Part shown: positions 1-7,072 of the stretch, in pieces
Layout of the letters: the number at the start of each line of letters is the position of its first letter
Numbering within the stretch: position 1 is the stretch's first letter
Origin: a virus
DNA length: 48,340 nucleotides
Strand: one strand, 5' to 3'
Virus record (IMG/VR): IMGVR_UViG_3300046809_000291
Coordinates: 1-48,340 of that record
The notes under the pieces: generated by a model
What the model was told of the DNA's origin: nothing
Database searches by the model: none
What the model saw: only the letters and a program-made list of their open reading frames with translations
Translations under genes and position numbers: made by a program

Positions 1-36
1 TCGCCTAGCTGACAGGGCGGCGGCTCTCACCCTTTG

Positions 37-65
37 TAGACTTTGCTGATCAGATCAGGTATACT
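37..65 (+). promoter_or_regulatory. Promoter P1 with operator-like palindrome
   Basis: A -35-like TAGACT (37-42) and a -10 TATACT (60-65) are separated by 17 bases. The spacer holds a 13-base palindrome at 46-58 (arms CTGATC and GATCAG around one A). Bases 46-65 recur exactly at 46844-46863 in front of another small gene. The site drives the zinc-finger protein gene starting at 102. The palindrome position between -35 and -10 is where a repressor would block RNA polymerase; that role is inference. Confidence 0.7.
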
Positions 66-101
66 TTGCGTAAGGCTTAACCCCGAATCAAGGAGAACAA
101 G

Positions 102-557
102 ATGGCAGCCGCAACGAAGAACCCGTATGTAGGTAAAGGATCAGCCGGTCAGAACTCGCTGGCTCGGCGCGAGAAGACCGCCAAGGACGGCAAGTGCCAG
201 TGGTGTCATGTCAAAGTGCCGCTGGAGGAGCAGTTCGTCGTCTTCAACGACTTCGAGAAGGAAAAAACGGTCAAGTCGAAGAACGCGGCGAAGCCCGGCC
301 GCGAGAAACTGTCGCACTACTGCGACGACTGCGCGACCAAACGGCAGAAGATCAAGCAGGCAGGGGACTTCGACAAGGCGAGCGGAAAACCTCGCGGCCG
401 TAAGCCCGGTGCCAAGAAAACGGCCAAGCCGAAGGTCACCAAGAAAGCGGTAGCCAAGAAAGCAAAGGCTGACAAAAAGCCCGGCAAGAAGCGCGCTGTG
501 GTCCGTCGCAAAAAGTCGGCCAAGGCGAAATCAGCTACCAAGAGCGATCCCTTCTAG
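102..557 (+). CDS. Zinc-finger protein with Lys/Ala/Pro-rich histone-like tail
   Basis: 151 residues, unknown family. The N-terminal half has two CxxC pairs (CQWC and CDDC, about residues 33-36 and 74-77), consistent with one structural zinc site. The C-terminal half (from about residue 95) is made almost entirely of Lys, Ala, Pro and Arg, resembling the tail of histone H1 or of bacterial histone-like proteins, so DNA or RNA binding is likely. The protein ends in SDPF, the same four residues that end the phage ssDNA-binding protein at 34006-34971. The start follows an AAGGAG ribosome binding site at good spacing; the gene has its own promoter (P1) and its own terminator, so it is a single-gene transcription unit. 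Function is inferred only from composition. Confidence 0.85.
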   Translation: MAAATKNPYVGKGSAGQNSLARREKTAKDGKCQWCHVKVPLEEQFVVFNDFEKEKTVKSKNAAKPGREKLSHYCDDCATKRQKIKQAGDFDKASGKPRGRKPGAKKTAKPKVTKKAVAKKAKADKKPGKKRAVVRRKKSAKAKSATKSDPF

Positions 558-580
558 AGTTCACTCGCACCGGGATGGAG

Positions 581-613
581 AAAGGCTCGGCTTCGGCCGG
601 GCCTTTCTTTTGC
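581..613 (+). terminator. Rho-independent terminator after the zinc-finger gene
   Basis: An 11-bp stem (581-591 with 596-606, one G-U pair) closed by a TTCG tetraloop is followed by a T-rich tract (CTTTCTTTTG). This is a textbook intrinsic terminator and the only clear one with a U-tract in the window. It lies 24 bases after the stop codon and immediately upstream of promoter P2. Confidence 0.9.
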
Positions 614-642
614 TTTACTTTGAATCAGAAATAGGCTATACT
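614..642 (+). promoter_or_regulatory. Promoter P2
   Basis: TTTACT (614-619), a 17-base spacer and TATACT (637-642). It follows the terminator directly and precedes the small gene at 683. An in-frame ATG at 650 sits only 7 bases after the -10 box, about where transcription would begin, but the start at 683 has a canonical AGGAG site and fits the 35-41 base spacing seen at most sister promoters. Confidence 0.7.
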
Positions 643-682
643 CATAACTATGAGCTACCTACCTACCACACAGGAGAACAAA

Positions 683-895
683 ATGCTTAACGGATTTGAG
701 TCAGCGTTGATGGCCCGCCGCGAGGCGCTACGTTCCCAAGAAGCTCCTAAAGAGCTGAGTGAGGGGAACATCGACCTTCTGGTCTCTATCGCTAGAGACT
801 CTAAGCACTCAGACCAAGCTCGCGCCTTGATTCTGTTGATCAAAGAGAACGCGCGCCGTAATGCGGCTGGCGAAGAGCCGATTCGGGTTCGCTAA
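683..895 (+). CDS. Small alpha-helical protein of unknown function
   Basis: 70 residues, no recognised family. It is rich in Ala, Arg, Glu and Leu and should be mostly helical. ATG 683 is preferred over the in-frame ATG 650 because it is preceded by CAGGAGAACAAA, closely matching the leader of the gene at 102. It is transcribed from P2 and followed by a 208-base non-coding stretch. Role unknown; the position before the terminase gene does not settle it. Confidence 0.7.
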   Translation: MLNGFESALMARREALRSQEAPKELSEGNIDLLVSIARDSKHSDQARALILLIKENARRNAAGEEPIRVR

Positions 896-1103
896 GCTAG
901 GCGGGCACTCGGCAGCCGTGATTCCCTCTGTCGCCTTGGTGTAGGCACGGGACTGGGCTCTACGGATGGCGGTGGAGGGCGGCTCCTAGGAAGCCGCCCT
1001 CTGCACGTCTGGGGTGAAAGGTCGCAAGTACCAGGGGCTTTTCGCTCGGCATCGCCCGTAATCGAGGCGGGCTGCGCTGAGCGGCGTATACTTTCACGCC
1101 TAG
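896..1103 (+). other. Non-coding region before the terminase genes; candidate cos/pac region
   Basis: No convincing gene is present in these 208 bases on either strand. They contain a perfect 10-bp hairpin (975-984 with 992-1001) lacking a U-tract and shorter inverted repeats further right (for example GCCCG/CGGGC around 1052-1071). The stretch sits between a small gene and the putative small terminase gene, which is where phages of this organisation usually carry the packaging initiation site. The assignment is by position only. Confidence 0.35.
1087..1092 (+). promoter_or_regulatory. Promoter P3, -10 box TATACT
   Basis: A perfect TATACT preceded by GGCG, as at the other window promoters, without a good -35 box at 17 bases. 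Transcription would begin about 1099, a few bases from ATG 1104, so the terminase operon mRNA may be nearly leaderless. All head genes follow with only short gaps, so this may be the main late promoter. Confidence 0.5.
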
Positions 1104-1787
1104 ATGGCGACGGCAACCAAAGAGGTCTCTAGGCGAAAGCCAAAATCAGCCTCTCGGAAATCCGTCAAGAGGTATCCGATGAAGGAGCCGGACGGCCACT
1201 GTAACGGCCGTAAAACTGGGGACAAGGGGTACTGCAAGGCTGTAGCTGGACGCGACACCTGGCATCCCGGAGTGGGCCGCTGTAGCCGTCACGGAGGCGC
1301 GTCGCCAACCTACACTCCTGAAGTCTACAGGCTGAGGGCGAAGCAGGAAGTCAAGCGCTATAGCCTGCCCGTCAAAGTTGATCCGCATACTGCCCTACTC
1401 AGCGAGCTTGAACGTACGGTCGGCGTTGTTCAGTTCCTAGACTTCAAGGTCAACACCCTGGAGCATGAGGGAGACGAGGCCAACATGGTCGGCCCGGTAG
1501 GCGGGGCTCAAGGCGGCTTCCCTGAGTTCAAGCCGAACGTCTACTGGGTTATGTGGCAGTCGGAGCGTAAGCATCTTGAAGACGTAGCCAAGAGCTGTAT
1601 AGCGGCCGGTATCGAGGAGCGCCGCGTACAGCTAGCCGAACGCCAGGGTGAGCTGATCGCTCAGGCTATCACCGGCGTACTAGATGAGCTGCTACCGGAT
1701 TGGCGCGACAACGAGCAGGCACCCAAAGTTGTCCGCAAACATCTGACCTTGCTTAAGGGCGGTCAGCAAGAGGTCGCAGCCGCGTGA
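1104..1787 (+). CDS. Putative terminase small subunit
   Basis: 227 residues. The N-terminus is basic (Lys/Arg/Ser), followed by a Cys/His cluster (residues about 33-65) with a pattern like C-N-G-x-K-T-x3-Y-C ... G-R-C-S-R-H-G-G, seen in phage proteins encoded next to terminase. The rest is helical with a long coil near 150-200. Position directly upstream of the large terminase supports a role in DNA recognition for packaging. The ATG at 1104 would be nearly leaderless from P3; an internal ATG at 1179 (Met-Lys-Glu-Pro) preceded by AGAGG is an alternative start. It overlaps the next gene by GTGA. The alternative reading is a Cys/His DNA-binding protein of other function. Confidence 0.5.
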   Translation: MATATKEVSRRKPKSASRKSVKRYPMKEPDGHCNGRKTGDKGYCKAVAGRDTWHPGVGRCSRHGGASPTYTPEVYRLRAKQEVKRYSLPVKVDPHTALLSELERTVGVVQFLDFKVNTLEHEGDEANMVGPVGGAQGGFPEFKPNVYWVMWQSERKHLEDVAKSCIAAGIEERRVQLAERQGELIAQAITGVLDELLPDWRDNEQAPKVVRKHLTLLKGGQQEVAAA

Positions 1788-1927
1788 ATCGTCCGGGTGC
1801 GAATCGAGGACAGCACCGCTGCGCTGCTAGCCTAAGCGCGCGAGCTGAGCATCCGGTCGAGGGGCGGGTGAGCGGCGACACTGCGGCGGTCGCTCCCCGC
1901 CCACCTTCTTCTGAGGTACCGGCGTGA
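1784..1927 (+). CDS. Mini-protein between terminase subunits (47 aa)
   Basis: A 47-codon frame that starts with GTG inside the stop of the previous gene and ends in a TGA shared with the GTG of the next one. Both junctions are the four-base overlap used throughout this operon, which is the main evidence that it is translated. The product is basic, Ala/Arg/Pro-rich and probably disordered. No family recognised. Confidence 0.45.
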   Translation: MNRPGANRGQHRCAASLSARAEHPVEGRVSGDTAAVAPRPPSSEVPA

Positions 1928-2136
1928 GGCTTCCCTGGGGCAAGAAGGCGAGGGGAAGGCGAGCCTTTGATGAAGGCGTAGCCGATGAGGAGAAACGGAT
2001 CAGAGACTCGATGCGTACGCTTCGAGGCGAGCGCATGGGGGACGACACCGAACCTCGTGATATGGACTCTGGCGAACGCGAGTCTTACCAGATGGGTAGG
2101 AACCACGCTCAGACCAAGGCCGGGTTCTTCGGATGA
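1924..2136 (+). CDS. Small charged protein in terminase operon (70 aa)
   Basis: 70 residues starting at GTG 1924 (GTGA overlap) and ending in an ATGA overlap. Highly charged, many Arg, Glu, Asp and Gly, with a predicted helix around residues 12-38. No known domain. Translational coupling with both terminase genes suggests a role in packaging or simply co-expression. Confidence 0.5.
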   Translation: MRLPWGKKARGRRAFDEGVADEEKRIRDSMRTLRGERMGDDTEPRDMDSGERESYQMGRNHAQTKAGFFG

Positions 2137-2261
2137 TCAAGGACGGTATGGAACTCTGGATCGGCCGACCGAAGGGTAAGGGCGGCGTCAGGGTTGATTC
2201 GGTACTAGGGTGGATCATCCTTCTGTTTCCGTCAGCGAAGAAACTCTGGTTGTTCTGGTGA
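2133..2261 (+). CDS. Mini-protein with hydrophobic C-terminus (42 aa)
   Basis: 42 codons beginning at ATG 2133 in an ATGA overlap and ending at TGA 2259-2261 in a GTGA overlap with the large terminase start. The first half is polar with a Gly/Lys run; the second half (V-L-G-W-I-I-L-L-F onward) is hydrophobic and Trp-rich, possibly membrane-associated. Evidence for translation is the overlap pattern only. Confidence 0.4.
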   Translation: MIKDGMELWIGRPKGKGGVRVDSVLGWIILLFPSAKKLWLFW

Positions 2262-3784
2262 CCACCGCTGTAGCCGATCCGTTTGACCTAGCGGCCGATT
2301 TGATCGACCCGCCTATGAAGGGCGCGGCGCTCTACCACGACAGACCGCGAGGTTTCATCGAAGAGTGCTTCATATGGGAGAAGGACAAGGAGCCGACTGA
2401 GTACCAGCTAGAGGTAGCGGACCTCATCATTGTTGAACATCGGGTTTCGGTTTGTGGGCCTCACGGACTAGGCAAGACCGCTTTCGCCTCATGGATCGTT
2501 CTCTGGTTCGCCCTGACCCGCGACGCGATGAATGAGGACTGGAAGGTACCCACCACCGCGAGCGTATGGCGTCAGCTTGAAAAGTTCCTCTGGCCGGAGA
2601 TCCACAAGTGGGCCAAACGGCTTGACTGGGAGAAGCTAGAGCGCCGCCCCTTCATCGAAGGCGACGAGCTACTAGACATGGCGCTCAAACTGCGTACAGG
2701 CGAGGCGTTCGCCGTAGCGTCGGATGACCCGGCGAAGATCGAGGGCGCTCACGCCGATCAGCTTCTGTACATCTACGATGAGAGCAAGGCGATCATCGAC
2801 AAAACCTTTGACGCTAGCGAGGGCGCGTTCTCCGGAGCAGGCGAGGACACGGCCAGCGAAGCCTTCGCCCTAGCTAGCTCTACCCCAGGTGAGCCCAACG
2901 GGCGCTTCTACGACATTCAGAAGCATAAGCCCGGTACCGAGGATTGGGCGACGCGAGCGGTGTCGAAGGAAGAAGTCATCAAGGCCGGGCGGATGTCCAA
3001 AAAATGGGCTACCCAACGGAAGAAGCAATGGGGCGAGGAATCGGCTGTCTATCAGAACCGCGTTGAAGGCAAGTTCGCCTCTAGCGAGGAGGACACCGTC
3101 ATTCCGCTCAGCTGGATCGAAGCGTCCAACGAGCGCTGGCTAGCTCTGTTCGATGACGACGGCGATCTACTTGACCCGGTCAGGCCCATCGACAACATCG
3201 GCGCTGATGTAGCACGCTCAGGTAAAGACAAGACCGTGCTTGCCCTGCGAAGCGGGGCTGTGCTGTTGGAGTTGAGGCGTTACACCCGCCAGGGAACGAT
3301 GGATACCCAAGGCCGGATCGAGGGCGTACAGCGAGGCACCGACGCCTGGGCGACCATAGACGTGATCGGCATAGGCGCGGGCGTAGTAGACCGGAATATT
3401 GAGCGTGGCCTACCTACGGTTGCTTTTAACGCCTCGCGCAAAACCGAAGTTCTCGATATGAGCGGTGAGCTTGAATTCGTGAACTGTCGTGCCGCGTCGT
3501 GGTGGAACCTACGCGAGCTGCTAGACCCGGACGCTTCCACCGAGGCAATCGCCCTTCCGCCCGATGACATGTTGACTGGTGACCTAACCGCCCCTCACTG
3601 GAAGGTTATGAGCGGCGGTCGTATCCAGGTCGAGTCGAAGGACGACATAGTCAAACGGCTAGGCCGGTCTACCGACGATGGCGATGCCGTAGTCATGGCA
3701 TTCTGGGAAGGCCAGCTGGAGGATATGGAGTGGGTCGAAGAAGAAGACGATGAGGATCGCGTCGAGATAGGGGTTGACCTCTGA
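2258..3784 (+). CDS. terL: Terminase large subunit (packaging ATPase/nuclease)
   Basis: 508 residues, usual length for TerL. The ATPase domain has a Walker A variant C-G-P-H-G-L-G-K-T (66-74) and a Walker B L-L-Y-I-Y-D-E (169-175) with catalytic Glu. The C-terminal RNase H-like nuclease domain shows an acidic motif I-G-A-D-V-A (Asp about 317) and a terminal D-D-G-D-A-V (Asp about 476). The protein pumps DNA into the procapsid through the portal and cuts it. I chose GTG 2258 rather than the upstream in-frame GTG 2210 because it gives a GTGA overlap with the preceding mini-gene, as at the other junctions, and because the N-terminus then fits the family. The C-terminus is acidic. Confidence 0.95.
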   Translation: MTTAVADPFDLAADLIDPPMKGAALYHDRPRGFIEECFIWEKDKEPTEYQLEVADLIIVEHRVSVCGPHGLGKTAFASWIVLWFALTRDAMNEDWKVPTTASVWRQLEKFLWPEIHKWAKRLDWEKLERRPFIEGDELLDMALKLRTGEAFAVASDDPAKIEGAHADQLLYIYDESKAIIDKTFDASEGAFSGAGEDTASEAFALASSTPGEPNGRFYDIQKHKPGTEDWATRAVSKEEVIKAGRMSKKWATQRKKQWGEESAVYQNRVEGKFASSEEDTVIPLSWIEASNERWLALFDDDGDLLDPVRPIDNIGADVARSGKDKTVLALRSGAVLLELRRYTRQGTMDTQGRIEGVQRGTDAWATIDVIGIGAGVVDRNIERGLPTVAFNASRKTEVLDMSGELEFVNCRAASWWNLRELLDPDASTEAIALPPDDMLTGDLTAPHWKVMSGGRIQVESKDDIVKRLGRSTDDGDAVVMAFWEGQLEDMEWVEEEDDEDRVEIGVDL

Positions 3785-4206
3785 TGAGCTTCTGGCTTCG
3801 CGTCTGGCCGTGGGGTCAGAAAGAAAAGGAAGAACTTGGCGGTGGCGGAGGAAGCTTGCCTGAAGCTGAAGGCTGGCATGTAGTCGGTAAACCAGGCGAG
3901 CCTGCATTCCAGACGGGCTGGTCTAACTTTGAAGAACCGGGTTTCGTTCCGGTACCGCTGAGGTTCCGTAAGGACGAGCTTGGCGACGTGATCATCGAGG
4001 GATTCGTTCAGTCCAAAGGCGGTGAAGGAGTCGGCCGCGACATCTTCATCCTGCCGGCAGGGTTTCGACCTGGGGCAATAACCATGTTCCCTCAAGCGGC
4101 CAACTCGCAGGGATACCGATTGGACATCTACCCGGATGGCAAAGTTCAATTTGTTAGTTCCGCCATCGCCTTCATAACAGTGATAGCGAGGTTCCGACCC
4201 GAATGA
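3784..4206 (+). CDS. Receptor-binding/tail-fibre C-terminal domain protein
   Basis: 140 residues. After a Trp-rich start and a Gly linker comes a segment E-G-W-H-V-V-G ... P-A-F-Q-T-G-W followed by a beta-rich region ending F-I-L-P-A-G-F-R-P-G. This layout resembles the C-terminal domains of phage tail fibres and receptor-binding proteins. It is unusual that a short protein carrying only this domain is encoded between terminase and portal rather than with the tail genes. It starts in a TGATG overlap with terL and ends in an ATGA overlap. It could decorate the capsid (head fibre) or be a displaced adhesin; the sequence alone cannot tell. Confidence 0.6.
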   Translation: MSFWLRVWPWGQKEKEELGGGGGSLPEAEGWHVVGKPGEPAFQTGWSNFEEPGFVPVPLRFRKDELGDVIIEGFVQSKGGEGVGRDIFILPAGFRPGAITMFPQAANSQGYRLDIYPDGKVQFVSSAIAFITVIARFRPE

Positions 4207-4328
4207 ACAAACCGGATAACAAAACGCCGCAGCCCGTTGACAAGAGGGAGAAGCTGCTCGATGGAGCTAAGCGCCCGCGTCGTCCCGGCTACCCGCCGCA
4301 ACCCGAACCGAAAAGGAGCAAATCATGA
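4203..4328 (+). CDS. Lys/Pro-rich mini-protein (41 aa)
   Basis: 41 codons linking the receptor-binding-like gene and the protease gene through ATGA overlaps on both sides. The product is basic and Pro-rich, likely disordered. No family recognised; the overlap pattern is the evidence for translation. Confidence 0.45.
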   Translation: MNKPDNKTPQPVDKREKLLDGAKRPRRPGYPPQPEPKRSKS

Positions 4329-5131
4329 CCGACACCGCGCAGATGCCGCAGCATTCCTTTGGCTGGAAGCCTTCGCTCCCCGACTTCCACGACGTTCAAT
4401 ATACAGCGCTGGTCGAGGGGATGCCTGTCCTGGAGGAGGTAGATCCTCGCGGCGACATGCCCGCGCCCTACGATCAGGGTCAGCTCGGCTCCTGTACAGC
4501 CAACGCCATCGCCGGGGCATTCGAGTATGACCGGATCTTGGACGGCGACAGCTTCGGTACGCCGAGCCGCCTGTTCATCTACTACGGGGAGCGCGTCCGT
4601 GAGGGGACGGTCACGACTGACTCCGGAGCGTACGGGCGCGACGGCTTCAAGCTGCTACGCAAGACCGGAGCGCCACCCGAGGAGCTTTGGCCCTACGTCA
4701 TCGAACAGTTCGCGCAGAAGCCGTCTGCCGAGGCGTTCGCTGAGGCGGGCAAACACAAGATCTTTGACTACGTGCATCCGGGGTTGGGTCCGCGTAAGAC
4801 CTTGATCGAACGGAAGGAGGCGTTCCAGCGCGTCCTTTCAAACAAGCAGACAATCGCCTTCGGCTTCACGGTGTACGAGTCCTTCGAGGATCAGACGAAG
4901 TGGGATGGAGTCGGCCTCATGCCGATCCCTGAGCCCGGCGAGGCTGTGCTGGGAGGCCACGAGGTTCTCATGGTTGGCTACCTGAAGGACTACCCAGATC
5001 ACGTCCTGGTCCGCAACAGCTGGGGAACCGGCTGGGGCTTGGACGGCTACTTCCTCATGCCATGGTCCTTCGCCTGCGACATGCAGAGTGCGGGCGACTG
5101 GCGCTCAATATACCGGCCGCAAGGCAAGTAA
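4325..5131 (+). CDS. Papain-family (C1) cysteine peptidase
   Basis: 268 residues covering one C1A-like domain. The catalytic set is complete: oxyanion Gln51 and Cys57 in D-Q-G-Q-L-G-S-C, His212 in G-G-H-E-V-L-M-V-G-Y, Asn231 in R-N-S-W-G-T-G-W-G. There is no signal peptide and no obvious long propeptide, so the enzyme would act in the cytoplasm or in the virion. Such peptidases are uncommon in the head gene cluster of phages, which already has its own capsid protease at 8350. Possible roles, all inferred: processing of a virion protein, or an injected protein acting on host targets. It overlaps the preceding mini-gene by ATGA. Confidence 0.9.
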   Translation: MTDTAQMPQHSFGWKPSLPDFHDVQYTALVEGMPVLEEVDPRGDMPAPYDQGQLGSCTANAIAGAFEYDRILDGDSFGTPSRLFIYYGERVREGTVTTDSGAYGRDGFKLLRKTGAPPEELWPYVIEQFAQKPSAEAFAEAGKHKIFDYVHPGLGPRKTLIERKEAFQRVLSNKQTIAFGFTVYESFEDQTKWDGVGLMPIPEPGEAVLGGHEVLMVGYLKDYPDHVLVRNSWGTGWGLDGYFLMPWSFACDMQSAGDWRSIYRPQGK

Positions 5132-5150
5132 GACCAACAGAAAGGCAGAT

Positions 5151-5336
5151 ATGAAGGTTATCAAGGTAACAACCGGAACCGCCGAGAACGAGACCACCAA
5201 GGTGGAGGTCATCGCGCCGGGCGGCGACGGCTCGCCCGACACATGCGAGTCCTGCACGGACCTGGCTCCGGGCCAGAGCGTTTTACTGAACGCCGAAGGT
5301 GACGTCACGGTGGGGGAGACCGAAACCACCGAGTAG
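5151..5336 (+). CDS. Small acidic protein (61 aa)
   Basis: 61 residues, Thr/Glu/Gly-rich, predicted beta strands, two Cys in C-E-S-C (about residues 30-33). ATG 5151 follows AGAAAGG at suitable spacing; an upstream in-frame ATG at 5088 would lie inside the protease gene and lacks a ribosome binding site. No family recognised. It may be a small virion decoration or linker protein because it lies in the head operon. Confidence 0.55.
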   Translation: MKVIKVTTGTAENETTKVEVIAPGGDGSPDTCESCTDLAPGQSVLLNAEGDVTVGETETTE

Positions 5337-5338
5337 CT

Positions 5339-5500
5339 ATGCCGACTCTCCGGGTCAAAAGATACGCTGTGCGCGACGCCAACACCTTGGTGCGGCTGGG
5401 AAGCCACCGCAACTGGATGTCGGAAAGTCTTGCGCAGGGTGAGGCGGACAAGCTAGTCAAAAAGGGCTACGCCGCAATCGTCGTCCCGGTGGAGGAGTAG
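5339..5500 (+). CDS. Small basic protein before portal (53 aa)
   Basis: 53 codons beginning two bases after the previous stop and ending just before the portal gene. The product has alternating hydrophobic strands (L-R-V-K-R-Y-A-V and A-A-I-V-V-P-V) and a central helix. Small proteins of this kind are frequent next to portal genes, but I recognise no family. Confidence 0.55.
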   Translation: MPTLRVKRYAVRDANTLVRLGSHRNWMSESLAQGEADKLVKKGYAAIVVPVEE

Positions 5501-5503
5501 GTC

Positions 5504-7072
5504 ATGGGCATGCGAGATAGATTGGTCGAGGCGCTAGGCGGTACCAGTGTCGGTCAGCTGGAAGACGGCCTGCGCTCTGAGAAAGTCAATAACGAGGTCA
5601 TCCACGAGAACTTGCGTCGCCTAGAAATGGTGATGGAAGAAGAGGGCTGGCGTCGTACAACGTCGAAGGTGGAGCAGGAATTCACTCGCGGCGGGCTGAC
5701 TCAGATGATCAATATCTCGCGTGCCATGTACCTAGTACACCCGCTGATCCAACGAGCCGTCGATGTCCGGACCTTCTACACCTGGGCTCAGGGCTGCACC
5801 CGCCAAGCCAAAGAGCAGAAAATACAAGATGTCGTTGTCGCGCCGATGGTCGATGATGACGCCAACCGAGCGGAGCTGTTCGGCCATCAGGCCCAGATGC
5901 TCACCGATGTAGACCAACAGGTTGACGGCAACGTCTTCCTAGCCCTGTTCACCAACGATATGGGCGATGTGTCGGTGCGCTCGATACCGACCGAACAGAT
6001 AACCGAAATCTTGAGTCGCGAGGGCGACGGCCGCATCATCACCTTCTACCGCCGTATGTGGTACGAAGAAGTCATGAACGAACAGACCGGAACGTTTGTT
6101 CAACACACCAAAGAGGAGCTGTACCCGGACTGGCGCTATCACCCTAAGCGCAAACCTGAAATGTTCGGCGGCTTGCCGGTGAACTGGGACGCACCGATCA
6201 TGCATACCAAGACAGGGGGCTTGAAGTCGATGAAGTACGGCATCCCTGAGACCTACGCCGCCCTTGAGTGGGCGCGGGCTTACAAGGGCTTCCTGGAGGA
6301 CTGGCACACCATAGTCAAATCGCTTAGCCGCTTCGCGTGGAAAACGTCGGGCAAGGGGCGCAAGGTCAAAGGCTTGCGTAAGAAACTTGAAGAAGAGGGC
6401 AAGGGGCAAGCGGGCGATACCGCCAAATTTGAGGAACCGAAGATCCCTCGCCCGCGTCGGGTCGGTGACGCCTTTGTCGGCTCGGAGAGCGACGACATCA
6501 CGCCGATCCCGAAGACGGGCGCCAACGTCGGCGCTGACGACGCTCGACCCAGCCGCTTGATGGTCGCCGCTTCGATGGGCCTACCCGACACGATCCTCTC
6601 CGGCGATCCGCAGCAGGGCGCGCTCGCTACGGCCAAAACGCTCGACCGCCCAACCGAGTTGATGATGATCAACCGACAGCAGCTCGCCGCCGAACGTGAA
6701 CGCGACATCTTCCGCTACAGCGTCGATGCGAAGGTCAGGGCGCTACAGCTACCAGGCCGACAGATCGAAGACCCACGGACAGGGCTGTGGGTTGTTGAAA
6801 GCAAGATCGACCCGACCGTGGAAGTGACATTTGCTCCGGTTCTGGAGCATGACGTCAAAGAGTCGGTGGGCGCCATCGTATCAGCGGCGACGCTAGACGG
6901 CAAGACCGATGCCGGGACTATGCCGCCCGAACTTGTCAGCAAGATGCTTCTTGAAGCGCTCGGCACGGAAGATGTTGAGAAAGCGCTAGGCGAATTGCCC
7001 GAAGAGGAGGCCGAAGAAGTTAACGACGCCATCGAGCGCCTGATCGAGGCAATCAAGAAGGGCGACCGATGA
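5504..7072 (+). CDS. Portal protein
   Basis: 522 residues. The segment from about residue 70 (I-S-R-A-M-Y-L-V-H-P-L-I-Q-R-A-V) through V-D-Q-Q-V-D-G-N-V-F-L-A-L-F and V-R-S-I-P-T-E-Q-I matches the wing/stem core of portal proteins of actinobacterial siphophages; the C-terminus is acidic and helical. Portal forms the dodecameric ring at the capsid vertex used for DNA entry and tail attachment. Order terL-(insert)-portal-MuF is standard. A second in-frame ATG at 5510 is an alternative start. It overlaps the MuF gene by ATGA. Confidence 0.88.
   Translation: MGMRDRLVEALGGTSVGQLEDGLRSEKVNNEVIHENLRRLEMVMEEEGWRRTTSKVEQEFTRGGLTQMINISRAMYLVHPLIQRAVDVRTFYTWAQGCTRQAKEQKIQDVVVAPMVDDDANRAELFGHQAQMLTDVDQQVDGNVFLALFTNDMGDVSVRSIPTEQITEILSREGDGRIITFYRRMWYEEVMNEQTGTFVQHTKEELYPDWRYHPKRKPEMFGGLPVNWDAPIMHTKTGGLKSMKYGIPETYAALEWARAYKGFLEDWHTIVKSLSRFAWKTSGKGRKVKGLRKKLEEEGKGQAGDTAKFEEPKIPRPRRVGDAFVGSESDDITPIPKTGANVGADDARPSRLMVAASMGLPDTILSGDPQQGALATAKTLDRPTELMMINRQQLAAERERDIFRYSVDAKVRALQLPGRQIEDPRTGLWVVESKIDPTVEVTFAPVLEHDVKESVGAIVSAATLDGKTDAGTMPPELVSKMLLEALGTEDVEKALGELPEEEAEEVNDAIERLIEAIKKGDR

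Noticed and set aside
4323-4530. Arg/Ala-rich frames on both strands over the protease start
   Set aside because: Alternative-frame shadows of the C1 peptidase gene, without start signals or plausible composition.
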